This document shows positions 45,611 to 54,937 of a stretch of 60,089 bases of DNA, piece by piece (the first letter of the stretch is position 1; each line of letters starts with the position of its first letter). The notes below the pieces were generated by a model. The model saw only the letters and a list, made by a program, of their open reading frames with translations. It was not told where the DNA came from and ran no database searches. The translations under genes were made by a program, and so were the position numbers. Origin of the DNA: Methylobacter sp. (GTDB taxonomy: Bacteria; Pseudomonadota; Gammaproteobacteria; Methylococcales; Methylomonadaceae); contig JALNYY010000010.1 in assembly GCA_023229605.1 (NCBI GenBank), forward strand, positions 1-60,089, in the 5' to 3' direction.

Positions 45611-45702
45611 ATGGAACATGGATGACACTGATTAAACCCCCAGAATATTTTAAAAAAATCCGTGTAAATCCGTCCTATCCGCGTCATCCCGTGTTCTATT
45701 TG
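45611..45702. repeat. MITE-like repeat, copy 2
   Basis: A 92-base relative of the element at 44.34-44.45 kb in the same orientation: AATGGAACATGGAT at the left end, GTGTTCTATT at the right, and the shared CCGCGTCATCC core. With copy 1 it brackets the arsS gene. Confidence 0.6.
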
Positions 45703-45731
45703 TTTTTTTGGCTGAATAGTTACCCTTAGAA

Positions 45732-47624
45732 TTAAGTAATATCAGCCAAATTACCCTTGGTCTCCAGCCACACTTTCCGATCTTGCGAACGCTTTTTAGC
45801 CAGCAATAAATCCAGCCGGCCGTTGGTGTCGTCGCCGTCAGCTATCGTCAGCTGCACCAGCCTGCGGGTATCCGGGTTCATCGTGGTTTCCCGTAACTGG
45901 CTGGGGTTCATCTCGCCCAGTCCTTTAAAGCGCTGCACATTGATCTGGCCTTTGAGTTTTTCGGCGGCGATGCGATCCAGCACCCCCTGGCGTTCGGCTT
46001 CATCCAGCGCATAAAACACCCGCTTACCGACATCGATCCGGTACAACGGCGGCATCGCGACAAACACATGCCCGGCTACAACCAATGCATTGAAATGCTG
46101 GTAAAACAACGCGCAAATCAGGGTGGCGATATGGTTGCCGTCGGAATCCGCGTCGGCCAGGATACACACCTTGCCGTAGCGCAGGTTCTGCAAATCGGAA
46201 GAACCCGGCTCTATGCCCAATGCCACGGCGATGTCATGAACTTCCTGAGATGCCATCACCTGGTTGGACTCGACTTCCCAAGTATTCAAAATCTTGCCGC
46301 GCAACGGCATGATCGCCTGGAAATCGCGCTCCCTAGCCTGTTTGGCCGAACCGCCGGCCGAATCCCCTTCGACCAGGAACAACTCGGTCCGGGCTATATC
46401 CTGCGCCGAACAGTCGGCCAGTTTGCCCGGCAATGCAGGGCCTGAGGTGATTTTCTTGCGGATGATTTTTTTATTGGAACGCAACCGCTTTTGGGCGCTG
46501 GAAATAATGATCTCGGCAATTTTTTCGCCTTCGGCGGGGTTCTGGTTCAACCACAGACTGAACGCGTCTTTCGCCACGCCGGACACAAAGGCCACGCATT
46601 CGCGGGAACTGAGCCGTTCCTTGGTTTGCCCTGAAAACTGCGGATCTTCCAGTTTTACCGACAGCACAAAATGGCAGTTCTCCCAGACATCTTCCGGGGC
46701 GACTTTAACGCCGCGCGGCAGGATATTTCTGATGTCGCAAAACTCGCGCATCGCTTCGGTCAAGCCCGCCCGCAAGCCGTTAACATGGGTTCCGCCTTGC
46801 GCGGTCGGCACCAGATTCACGTAACTTTCGGCCAGCACTTCCGCAGGGTTTTCAATCGCCCAGACGATGCCCCATTCGACAGCTTCATGATTAGCGGCCA
46901 TGCTGCCCATAAACGGCTGTTCCGGACTATAGTCAATATCGCCGATGCGGTCGAGCAAGTATTCCTTGAGGCCGTCCTGATAACACCAGAAATACTCCTC
47001 GTCGGTTTGATCGACTTTCAGCGATATTTTCAAGCCAGGACATAAAACCGCCTTGGCGCGCAACACATGCTTAAGCTTTAAAACCGACACCTTATTGGAA
47101 TCGAAATATTTTTCATTCGGCCAAAAGCGGATAGACGTGCCGGTATTGTTCTTGCCGACCGTGCCGGTCTCGGTCAGTTCGGTTTGTTTTTCGCCGTCGG
47201 CATATTCCATTCGGTAAATTTTGCCGTTCCTTTTAACTTCTATTTCCAGCTTTGCCGACAAGGCGTTGACGACAGACACGCCGACGCCATGCAAGCCGCC
47301 GGAAAACTGGTAATTCTTATTGGAAAACTTTCCGCCGGCATGCAGCTGGGTCAAAATCACCTCGACGCCGGGAATGCCCTGTTCCGGATGAATATCGACC
47401 GGCATCCCCCGGCCATTGTCGCTGACCAGCACCGAACCGTCCTTATACAAGACCACATCGATGCTCGTAGCATGGCCCGCCATCGCCTCATCGACGCTGT
47501 TATCGACGACTTCCTGCACCAGATGGTTAGGCCTTGTGGTGTCCGTGTACATGCCTGGGCGTTTCCGCACCGGCTCCAGGCCGCTTAAAACTTCGATTGC
47601 CGCCGCGTTATATTCGTTACTCAT
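45732..47624 (-). CDS. parE: DNA topoisomerase IV subunit B
   Basis: ATPase subunit that works with ParC to unlink daughter chromosomes. The 630 residues have the GHKL motifs VVDNSVDEAMAG and DNGRGMPVDIH, the GGLHGVGVSVVNALS loop and the TOPRIM motifs FLVEGDSAGGSA and ILADADSDGNHI. The length separates it from the longer GyrB. AGGAAGT precedes the start. parC is not in the window. Confidence 0.96.
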   Translation of the reverse strand: MSNEYNAAAIEVLSGLEPVRKRPGMYTDTTRPNHLVQEVVDNSVDEAMAGHATSIDVVLYKDGSVLVSDNGRGMPVDIHPEQGIPGVEVILTQLHAGGKFSNKNYQFSGGLHGVGVSVVNALSAKLEIEVKRNGKIYRMEYADGEKQTELTETGTVGKNNTGTSIRFWPNEKYFDSNKVSVLKLKHVLRAKAVLCPGLKISLKVDQTDEEYFWCYQDGLKEYLLDRIGDIDYSPEQPFMGSMAANHEAVEWGIVWAIENPAEVLAESYVNLVPTAQGGTHVNGLRAGLTEAMREFCDIRNILPRGVKVAPEDVWENCHFVLSVKLEDPQFSGQTKERLSSRECVAFVSGVAKDAFSLWLNQNPAEGEKIAEIIISSAQKRLRSNKKIIRKKITSGPALPGKLADCSAQDIARTELFLVEGDSAGGSAKQARERDFQAIMPLRGKILNTWEVESNQVMASQEVHDIAVALGIEPGSSDLQNLRYGKVCILADADSDGNHIATLICALFYQHFNALVVAGHVFVAMPPLYRIDVGKRVFYALDEAERQGVLDRIAAEKLKGQINVQRFKGLGEMNPSQLRETTMNPDTRRLVQLTIADGDDTNGRLDLLLAKKRSQDRKVWLETKGNLADIT

Positions 47625-47707
47625 ACTTCCTAATCACTCACAATTCAATTTCATATATAATGCAAAAGTTCAGCCATACATCGTACCATTAAACATATTT
47701 TTATCTC

Positions 47708-47941
47708 ATGCCGAAAAAGAAAACCCCGACTTTATTCGAAGATTCACTCGCCGAACTTGAGCTGTTGGTTAGCCAGCTTGAACAGGGCGACATTTCACTG
47801 GAAGAATCGTTAAAGTCATTTGAGCGCGGCATCAACCTGACCCGCACCTGTCAAAAAGCCCTGCAAGAGGCCGAGCAGAAAGTTCAAATCCTGATTGAAA
47901 AAAACGGCACTCAAACCCTGGAGCCCTTTACCGATGAGTAA
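47708..47941 (+). CDS. xseB: Exodeoxyribonuclease VII small subunit
   Basis: Regulatory subunit of exonuclease VII, which degrades single-stranded DNA together with XseA. The 77 residues show the family helical pattern FEDSLAELELLVSQLEQGD, then SLEESLKSFERGI and CQKALQEAEQKVQIL. Its end overlaps ispA by 8 bases, the usual xseB-ispA linkage. Confidence 0.95.
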   Translation: MPKKKTPTLFEDSLAELELLVSQLEQGDISLEESLKSFERGINLTRTCQKALQEAEQKVQILIEKNGTQTLEPFTDE

Positions 47942-48830
47942 TGCGTTAAAAGAATACCTTGATTTTTGTCAAAAACGTGTAGAAATAGCTTTGGAAGCGC
48001 GGCTTCCCGGCGAAAACATACTGCCGCAAAAACTGCATCAGGCAATGCGCTACAGCACCTTGGACGGCGGTAAACGCATGCGCCCGATGCTGGCCTATTG
48101 CACAGGAAAGACACTGGGCATAGCCCCGGAAGCATTGGACGGACCGGCTTGCGCGGTTGAATGCATACACGTTTATTCTTTGATCCATGACGACCTCCCG
48201 GCGATGGACGATGACGATCTCAGGCGCGGCAAAGCCACCTGTCATGTGGCTTTCGATGAAGCGACCGCTATTTTAACCGGCGACGCCCTGCAGGCTTTGG
48301 CTTTTGAAATACTGGCCAACGATCCCAGCATCACCGCAACGCCTGAAAACCGCTTGAAGATGATCACCGTGTTAACCAAAGCCAGCGGCTCCCAAGGCAT
48401 GGTCGGCGGCCAAGCCATCGACCTGCAATCCGTAGGCGCCAGCCTGACCCTGCCCGAACTGGAAAACATGCACATCCATAAAACCGGCGCATTGATCCGT
48501 GCCAGCGTTAACATGGCGACTTTAGCGAAAACCGATTTGGATGCCAATGTCGCCAAGAAACTGGACAACTACGCCAAGTGCATAGGCTTATCGTTCCAGG
48601 TTAAGGACGACATCCTCGACGAAGAAAGCGACACCGCAACCTTGGGCAAAACCCAAGGCAAAGACAAGGACAACAACAAACCCACCTACCCCGCCCTGTT
48701 AGGTTTGGCCGGAGCCAAACAAAAAGCGCAGGAACTGCATGAGCAGGCGCTGGACAATTTGAGTATTTTTGGTAGTGAAGCAGATTTGTTGAGGGATTTG
48801 TCGCTTTATATAATTCAGCGCGATCATTGA
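47934..48830 (+). CDS. ispA: Farnesyl diphosphate synthase
   Basis: Condenses IPP and DMAPP to geranyl and farnesyl diphosphate, substrate of UppS. The 298 residues from the ATG at 47934 (MSNALKEYLDF) have the first aspartate-rich motif DDLPAMDDDD (about residues 83-92), the second motif KDDILDE (about 222-228) and the GGKRMRPML block. An in-frame ATG 39 bases upstream lies inside xseB and is less likely. dxs, which usually follows, is absent. Confidence 0.96.
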   Translation: MSNALKEYLDFCQKRVEIALEARLPGENILPQKLHQAMRYSTLDGGKRMRPMLAYCTGKTLGIAPEALDGPACAVECIHVYSLIHDDLPAMDDDDLRRGKATCHVAFDEATAILTGDALQALAFEILANDPSITATPENRLKMITVLTKASGSQGMVGGQAIDLQSVGASLTLPELENMHIHKTGALIRASVNMATLAKTDLDANVAKKLDNYAKCIGLSFQVKDDILDEESDTATLGKTQGKDKDNNKPTYPALLGLAGAKQKAQELHEQALDNLSIFGSEADLLRDLSLYIIQRDH

Positions 48831-49221
48831 GTGTGGAGCGTAAAAAGCATGCCCGGCCTATTTGAACTTAACGCTGCAAGGTGGATTATTGGTGGGTGGA
48901 TTCTCCGCAGCCAATCCGCCGCAACTACGACAGACTGCCATTGCCGTTGGCGTTGATTGGCGGTTTGCTGTCGCGAAACCCTCCCCACGAACTCAACCGG
49001 AACGCTGTTTATCCGGCCATGTAGGGAGCGCATCGCACCCGGTTCGATATTTTCAGCCCATACGCGCCAACTTAATATTTACAAATATGTCGCATTTGCG
49101 AGGTCAGCCGTTATTCCGGCAGATTGCCGCCATGACGATACTTTTCTCCCTTAAGTTGGCGCTTATCGGCGACATACCCCCGTCCGGCTTTGATGATTAA
49201 ATCAGTTTAAAGAACTACCTT
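48831..49221. other. Repeat-rich stretch downstream of ispA
   Basis: About 390 bases with no convincing gene. An open frame of 112 codons lacks a ribosome binding site and has no protein-like pattern. The right part is an inverted-repeat element (49064-49162). This is where dxs would be expected. Confidence 0.5.
49064..49162. repeat. 99-bp element with 12-bp perfect terminal inverted repeats
   Basis: GCGCCAACTTAA at 49064-49075 is matched exactly by TTAAGTTGGCGC at 49151-49162. The interior has no gene. The structure fits a miniature inverted-repeat element. Confidence 0.6.
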
Positions 49222-49806
49222 ATGGCTACAAACCTCATCATTTTTTTCCTGTATTTGGTTGCAGTTGTCTATTTCGCAGGGTTTGCTCTCACCAACAGCT
49301 CAACGCAGGCAAGAATCAAAGAGGTGTTCCTGTATTCTGGAACACTCGCCATGATAGGATGCATTAGCGAGGTGGCTATCAATAGCTTCTGTAGAGCGGC
49401 TTTCCACTCGTCTCTGTGGACATATCAAGTAACACCTATACACCAGGGTGATACCTCGGTTTTTGCGTTTTTTCAGTGGTCGCTCTATGGTTATCACCTT
49501 TATTATGTCCAGCAAAAGCTCCGGTCCTTTAAATTTAAACATGAAGAGTATATTTTTGCTTTTGTGCTCTCTATAGATGCGTTATTGCTTGAAGCATTCG
49601 TGAATATTTCCAGCCTTTTTTTCCTTAACACCTTCATATTTTATTATACCCCTGGAGATATGGGACATTTGACCACTGTTTTTGTATTCCCTTTTTATCT
49701 TCTGGGAGGCGCTATATTGATTGGAATCTTTAATAGATTTTTGAAAGACCCCCTATTTTTCGGTACGCTGAGTTTTTCTGTCGCTTTTATTTTTGTGTTT
49801 CTATAA
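49222..49806 (+). CDS. Hypothetical multi-pass membrane protein
   Basis: 194 residues, very hydrophobic and rich in phenylalanine and tyrosine, with about six membrane segments (around 3-22, 35-55, 78-98, 110-130, 143-163 and 172-192). It has no recognisable motif. The base composition is clearly more AT-rich than the neighbouring genes, which hints at acquisition. The start has only a weak ribosome binding site. The family is not recognised; a transporter or sensor membrane domain are both possible. Confidence 0.65.
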   Translation: MATNLIIFFLYLVAVVYFAGFALTNSSTQARIKEVFLYSGTLAMIGCISEVAINSFCRAAFHSSLWTYQVTPIHQGDTSVFAFFQWSLYGYHLYYVQQKLRSFKFKHEEYIFAFVLSIDALLLEAFVNISSLFFLNTFIFYYTPGDMGHLTTVFVFPFYLLGGAILIGIFNRFLKDPLFFGTLSFSVAFIFVFL

Positions 49807-50232
49807 CAATACTTTTTGCATTCTTATTGAAACAATAAGTCCTATATCCAGCACGGTAGGAGCAACGCGAAGGCTAATTTGGACTATTCCGAAAAACGGC
49901 AAGGCAATGACTTCTTCTATCAAAATAAGGAGTCTACTAAGGTGGTGTTGCCGCCGCAACTGACCCGCCAACCGCTCTAAGTTTTGCTGGAGCCCGCTAA
50001 CCGATGAAAAATGCCACGGCGTACCTGCTGACAAATTTTCGACAATTCTTTAAAAAAAATCCTAACTGCCGATAACATCAGCGGGGAAAGTTATTGCCGA
50101 TTTATTGCCACATCTCCCGAAAGCAACGAAGAGTAATACGCTAACACAATGTGATATAAAGCTATTTTTAAAGCGGCATCTTTCGTGCTTAATGCACGTT
50201 GAAATTAATTCAGTTACTTTTAGGAGTACGCC
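49807..50232. other. Gap without a recognised feature
   Basis: About 425 bases between the unknown membrane protein and the small protein gene. No gene, repeat or RNA was recognised; the sequence looks like decayed DNA. Confidence 0.45.
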
Positions 50233-50436
50233 ATGACTACACAAAACGTAAATACAACAGATTCATCCTGGACAGTCTTTATCGAAATCTTAAGCGATGA
50301 ATTCACTGCGAGAACCGGATTCGGGGTGTACGCCCATATCACGCCGGTGGACGCCAGTCAGGCTTACCAGCAATATCAACTACGCAACGCGCCGATGCGG
50401 CTGTTCGCCCGCGAATATGTCCGGCGCTATGCTTAG
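50233..50436 (+). CDS. Small hypothetical protein
   Basis: 67 residues without signal or membrane segment, beginning MTTQNVNTTDSSWTVF and ending in a basic RLFAREYVRRYA. TAGGAG lies seven bases before the ATG, which supports a real gene. The family is not recognised. It is convergent with copA, with 13 bases between the ends. Confidence 0.55.
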   Translation: MTTQNVNTTDSSWTVFIEILSDEFTARTGFGVYAHITPVDASQAYQQYQLRNAPMRLFAREYVRRYA

Positions 50437-50449
50437 TCAGTCTCTGAAC

Positions 50450-52690
50450 CTATTTGCGCTCGGCAAATTTTGTCCAGCGCAAACGGTTGGCGTTGGTGAC
50501 TACGGTCACTGAGGACATCGCCATAGCCGCTCCGGCAATCATCGGATTTAACAATACGCCGAATAGCGGATACAACAACCCTGCCGCGACCGGGATGCTG
50601 ACGGTGTTATAGAAAAATGCGCCGATCAGGTTTTGTTTGATATTGATGACCGTCGCCTTGGATAATTCAATAGCTTCAGGCACTTTCAGCAGGGAGCCCT
50701 GCAAGATCACCACATCAGCGCTTTCAATGGCGACATCGGTTCCGGTACCGATCGCAAAGCCGACATCGGCCTGCGCCAATGCAGGCGCATCATTAATACC
50801 GTCGCCGACCATGCCGACGATTTCACCCGCTAATTGCAACTCTTTAACCACCGCCGCTTTATCCTGAGGCAGCACCTGAGCCCGCACTTCGGCAATACCG
50901 GCCTGCTTGGCAATGGCGTTGGCCGTTATTTGGTTGTCTCCGGTCACCATGATGATGCGCACACCCTGATCTTTCAACACTTGCACCGCGTGCGCCGAAT
51001 CCTTTTTGATCGGATCGGAAACGGCGATTATGCCGGTTATCTTATTATCTACAGCGAGCAGCATCGGCGTTTGGCCTAAAGCCGACAGTTCTTCTAGCCT
51101 GTTGTTAAAGGACGTGTAGCCGACGTCTTGCTCATCCATCAGCGCCTTGTTGCCGAACAACACGCGCCGCTCATTAATTGTCGCCATCACCCCGTGGCCT
51201 GCAACGGCCGAAAATTGTTTAACTTTTTCCAATTTTATTTGCCTGGCTTCCGCCGCCGACAAAATGGCTGCCGCCAACGGATGTTCAGAACCTGATTCAA
51301 TACTCGCAGCCCACTGCACCAGCTGATCTTCGCCAATGTCGCCGACGGCTTCAACAGTTGAAACCGTGGGCTTGCCCTCGGTTACCGTGCCGGTTTTATC
51401 GAGTATCAGACAAGTTAATTTACCTGCCGATTGCAAGGCTTCGCCCTTGCGGATCAAAATGCCCGATTGGGCGGCCCTGCCCACCGCCACCATCACCGAA
51501 ATAGGCGTCGCCAAACCCAAGGCGCAGGGACAGGCGATAACCAAAACGGTCATGGAAGTGACGAAGGCATAACCCAATGAAGGCTCAGGCCCGAAAGCGT
51601 ACCAAATCAAAAAAGTCAGCGCTGAAACTGCGACCACAGCCGGTACGAAAACACTGGAAATTTTATCCGCCAAACGGGCGATTTCGGGTTTACTGCTTTG
51701 CGCCTGCCGGACGCTTTTAATAATCTGCGCCAACGCGGTATCGCGGCCGATACGGGTTGCGGTAAACAAAAAACTGCCGGTCTGGTTCATGGTTCCGGCA
51801 ACCACTTGAGCGCCTAACGTTTTTTCTACCGGCAACGATTCGCCGGTCAGCATGGATTCGTCAACCGTGGAGTGCCCTTCCAGCAACACGCCGTCCACTG
51901 CGATTTTTTCGCCGGGCCTGACTCTTAACGTTTCACCTAAACCCACTTGTTCGATAGCAATGTCTATTTCCTCGCCATTCCTGATCACACGCGCAGTACG
52001 CGGCTGCAAACCGATCAGCTGCCGAATGGCGCTGGAGGTTTTGCCTCTGGCCAGTGTTTCCAAGCCGGAACCCATATTAATAAAGGCCAGAATCATCACC
52101 GCGGCTTCAAAATAGGCATGTTTCGCCAGCGATGGCAGGGTACCGTAGTAATCGATAACAATGCAGGAATACAGCCACGCCGAACCTGTGCCCAGCGCAA
52201 TCAGGGTATCCATATTGGCCTGTCCCAGCGTTAATGATTTATACGCACCGCTGTAAAAATGCCAGCCTGAATAAATCAGAATGCTTAAGGTGATCAGGGC
52301 AATTTCCGGCCAGACCCATAGCCCTGCTGTCGAACCGATTTCCGGCAACCAGCCAAGATGTTCCGCCGCCATCAACGACACGCCAAAGATTGCCGCTACC
52401 GACGCTTTTTTCATCAGTTGGCGGTAGCGTTGCAACTCTTGTTCCTCCTGTTCGGAAGGATCTTCAAAACCTTCCATGACCGCCGCGTCATAGCCGGCTG
52501 ATTTAACGGCCTGTTTCAACAGCTCAGGATCGGCGCTACCTTTAACCACGGCGGAATGGTCGGCAAAGTTGACGCTGACCGAGGTCACGCCGTCCACTGC
52601 CGCCAGGGCGCCTTCAACGACGCTCACGCATCCGGCGCAACTCATGCCTAAGATGGATAAGCGCAATTCGTCGGAAGTATTGGCACTCAT
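50450..52690 (-). CDS. copA: Copper-exporting P-type ATPase
   Basis: Pumps Cu(I) out of the cytoplasm. The 746 residues have one N-terminal heavy-metal-binding domain with CxxC (GMSCAGCV, about 14-21), about eight membrane helices, the transport motif CPC in VIACPCALGLATP, the phosphorylation site DKTGTVTEG, the nucleotide-binding SEHPL and the hinge GDGINDAPAL. Only one metal-binding domain is present, fewer than in E. coli CopA. It lies 16 bases after copZ. Confidence 0.95.
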   Translation of the reverse strand: MSANTSDELRLSILGMSCAGCVSVVEGALAAVDGVTSVSVNFADHSAVVKGSADPELLKQAVKSAGYDAAVMEGFEDPSEQEEQELQRYRQLMKKASVAAIFGVSLMAAEHLGWLPEIGSTAGLWVWPEIALITLSILIYSGWHFYSGAYKSLTLGQANMDTLIALGTGSAWLYSCIVIDYYGTLPSLAKHAYFEAAVMILAFINMGSGLETLARGKTSSAIRQLIGLQPRTARVIRNGEEIDIAIEQVGLGETLRVRPGEKIAVDGVLLEGHSTVDESMLTGESLPVEKTLGAQVVAGTMNQTGSFLFTATRIGRDTALAQIIKSVRQAQSSKPEIARLADKISSVFVPAVVAVSALTFLIWYAFGPEPSLGYAFVTSMTVLVIACPCALGLATPISVMVAVGRAAQSGILIRKGEALQSAGKLTCLILDKTGTVTEGKPTVSTVEAVGDIGEDQLVQWAASIESGSEHPLAAAILSAAEARQIKLEKVKQFSAVAGHGVMATINERRVLFGNKALMDEQDVGYTSFNNRLEELSALGQTPMLLAVDNKITGIIAVSDPIKKDSAHAVQVLKDQGVRIIMVTGDNQITANAIAKQAGIAEVRAQVLPQDKAAVVKELQLAGEIVGMVGDGINDAPALAQADVGFAIGTGTDVAIESADVVILQGSLLKVPEAIELSKATVINIKQNLIGAFFYNTVSIPVAAGLLYPLFGVLLNPMIAGAAMAMSSVTVVTNANRLRWTKFAERK

Positions 52691-52706
52691 AAAATCACCT
52701 CTCGCC

Positions 52707-52922
52707 TTACGATGTTTCTACGGTAAAACCCGCGTCGATGATTGCGTCTGCAATGACATCCAGGCTGGTTTTTTCAGCATCGAATTCGACGCTAATTTCC
52801 TTGTTCTGGCTGGATGCGTTAACCGACAGCACACCGTCGACAGCCTGCAGCTTAGCCGTTACATTTGCTTCGCAACCACCACATTTCATACCGGTAACAG
52901 TTAACGATACGGATTCAGTCAT
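52707..52922 (-). CDS. copZ: Copper chaperone CopZ-like HMA protein
   Basis: A 71-residue heavy-metal-associated domain with the metal site MKCGGC at about residues 12-17. It would carry Cu(I) to CopA, its partner just downstream. A dyad TTGC-ATC-GCAA lies about 30 bases upstream of the start, within a longer imperfect repeat (52946-52970). It may be the operator of a MerR/CueR-type regulator, but no such gene is in the window. Confidence 0.9.
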   Translation of the reverse strand: MTESVSLTVTGMKCGGCEANVTAKLQAVDGVLSVNASSQNKEISVEFDAEKTSLDVIADAIIDAGFTVETS

Positions 52923-53103
52923 TTTAGCCCCCTAATATTGTAATAGAGACCTTGCGATGCAATGCCTCTCTAAAGTAATGCCCATATCATACTCGACTGA
53001 TAGCCGATAATCATGGTATAAATCCGACATCATACGTAGGATTATGGTTATGCTAGCCCGGTTACCTACAAATTTCCAAACAAAATACCTTACATAAATT
53101 TAA

Positions 53104-54303
53104 ATGGCAGACATAATAATCGGGCGGCAACAAATTTTTGACCAAAAGCTGAATATTTACGCCTATGAACTCCTTTTTAGAGGTAATGATTTTGATCTGA
53201 ATCATAAGGACGGCGCTACGCAAGCAACCAATCAGGTCATTACCGACACCATTTTAGAGCTTGGACTCAACACCATAGTCGGTCCCCATAAAGCCTTCAT
53301 TAACTTTACAACACAAAACATCCTGGACAAAACACCTTTACACCTGCCTAAGGACCGGATTGTTATTGAAGTGCTCGAAAATGTTGAAATCGACTCAAGA
53401 GTCATCGCCAACTTAAAAGAACTGTCGAAACTAGGCTACATCATCGCCCTGGATGATTTTGTGTTTTCCGAAGAATGGACGCCGCTGGTCGAATTTGCCG
53501 ACATTATCAAGCTGGATATTCTGGAAATGGGCGAATCCAGGACACGCGAACTGATCAACCAGCTGAAGCCCTACAACGTGCAACTGCTCGCGGAAAAAGT
53601 AGAAACATATGCCGAATATCAATACCTCGTCGAATTAGGCTGCGATTATTTCCAGGGGTTCTTTTTCAACAAGCCCAATATAATTTCCGGCAAGCGCATG
53701 AGCGTCAATCAGACGGCGGCCATTCAGTTGTTAAACACAGTTAATAACCCCGATGTCGAATTTGCAGACCTGACCAAGATAATCTCCCTGGATGTCGGGC
53801 TCAGCTATAAACTGCTGCACTATATCAATTCCGCGTTTTTCTCCCTGCCCAATAAAATTTCATCCATTAGCCATGCTATTTCCTATCTGGGGCTAAAGGA
53901 AATAAAACGCTGGATCAATATATTGACGCTGGCGTCCTTATCCAACAAGCCGGAAGCGGTCATGCAAAACGCATTGATCCGCGGCAAAATGTGCGAGGAA
54001 TTGGCTAGCTTGACCGGCAATAAATCGGACAATTTTTTCCTGATCGGCATTTTATCCAATCTGGACAGCTTGCTGGACATGCCCCTGGATGAAGCGCTCA
54101 GCCAGCTGCCTTTGGCCGATAATATCGTTTCCGCGATATTGCTCAAAGAAGGACTGGGCGGCGAAGCGCTTAAGTGTGTTATCAGTTATGAGCAATGGGA
54201 TATTTCATCAATATCATTTAAGGATATTGACCAAGCCATCATCGGCGATACGTATATTCACAGTATAAACTGGGCAAAAGACGTTATGGGCAACATAAAA
54301 TAA
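53104..54303 (+). CDS. EAL-HDOD signalling protein (YuxH type)
   Basis: 399 residues: an EAL-like domain (about 1-200) followed by an HDOD domain (about 205-390). The EAL catalytic residues are eroded: the EAL triad reads ELL (YAYELLFRG) and the DDFG loop reads LDDFV, while the lysine in LAEKVET remains. Phosphodiesterase activity is therefore doubtful and the protein may be a c-di-GMP sensor or scaffold. HDOD domains often appear in regulators of competence, motility or stress. Only 2 bases separate it from hflD, so they may be co-transcribed. Confidence 0.88.
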   Translation: MADIIIGRQQIFDQKLNIYAYELLFRGNDFDLNHKDGATQATNQVITDTILELGLNTIVGPHKAFINFTTQNILDKTPLHLPKDRIVIEVLENVEIDSRVIANLKELSKLGYIIALDDFVFSEEWTPLVEFADIIKLDILEMGESRTRELINQLKPYNVQLLAEKVETYAEYQYLVELGCDYFQGFFFNKPNIISGKRMSVNQTAAIQLLNTVNNPDVEFADLTKIISLDVGLSYKLLHYINSAFFSLPNKISSISHAISYLGLKEIKRWINILTLASLSNKPEAVMQNALIRGKMCEELASLTGNKSDNFFLIGILSNLDSLLDMPLDEALSQLPLADNIVSAILLKEGLGGEALKCVISYEQWDISSISFKDIDQAIIGDTYIHSINWAKDVMGNIK

Positions 54304-54305
54304 CT

Positions 54306-54929
54306 ATGTCATTAAATACAATCACCAACCAAACTATTGCGCTTGCCGGCATTGCTCAGGCGGCGGCGCTGGTTCAACAGCTGGCAACGACCGGCGCCGC
54401 CGATTCGGTCGCCCTCGAGGCCAGCATTGGCAGTCTTTTCGTCAGCGATGAGCATGGCGTGGCAAACGTCTACGGCGGATTATCGGGCCTTAAGCTCGGA
54501 ATCGAACAACTGAACGATCAAATGACCGGCCTCAAAATCGCCAACCCTGAACAGGCGCGCTATGCCGCTTCGCTGGTTTTCCTGGAAAATCAACTCTCCA
54601 ATCGGCCGGACATGAAGAAAACCATATTCGCCGGAATTGAACGCGCCCAATCGCAATCGGAACATTTCGGTCGGCTGCATGAAAACGTGCTGGCGAATCT
54701 CGGCGACATTTATCACACCACCATCAGCACCCTGCAACCGAGAATCATGGTCAATGGCGAGCAGGAATATTTATCCAGGCCCGACGTCGTTAATAAAATA
54801 CGCGCCTGCCTGCTGTCCGGGATACGCTCGGCCATTCTTTGGCGGCGTTGCGGCGGCACCCGCTGGAAATTTCTGTTTTTCCGCAAAAAAATTCAGGCTG
54901 AAATACAAAACCTGCTGAAACAGCTTTAA
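54306..54929 (+). CDS. hflD: HflD-like lysogenization regulator
   Basis: 207 residues with the family's helical pattern, including QTIALAGIAQAAALVQQLA at the start and the FGGLSGLKLG-like YGGLSGLKLGIEQL region. In E. coli HflD acts at the inner membrane and binds the phage lambda CII protein; its role for the host is unclear. In most gammaproteobacteria it sits between mnmA and purB; here it lies between an EAL-HDOD gene and a Gld-type ABC operon. An unusual basic insert (ILWRRCGGTRWKFLFFRKK) ends the protein. Confidence 0.85.
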   Translation: MSLNTITNQTIALAGIAQAAALVQQLATTGAADSVALEASIGSLFVSDEHGVANVYGGLSGLKLGIEQLNDQMTGLKIANPEQARYAASLVFLENQLSNRPDMKKTIFAGIERAQSQSEHFGRLHENVLANLGDIYHTTISTLQPRIMVNGEQEYLSRPDVVNKIRACLLSGIRSAILWRRCGGTRWKFLFFRKKIQAEIQNLLKQL

Positions 54930-54937
54930 CCGCCTGC

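Larger units (their letters stand above)
45405..45731. other. Repeat-filled gap between arsS and parE
   Basis: About 330 bases made largely of dispersed repeats: a CACGAA-type element interrupted by an insert (45424-45562) and the second MITE-like copy (45611-45702). No gene is present. Confidence 0.6.

Noticed and set aside
48862..49200. Open frame of 112 codons downstream of ispA
   Set aside because: It runs through a repeat element with terminal inverted repeats and has no start signal or recognisable pattern.
52946..52970. CueR-type promoter for copZ
   Set aside because: The dyad is imperfect and I could not place -35 and -10 boxes with the 19-bp spacing typical of CueR promoters, so it is mentioned only with copZ.
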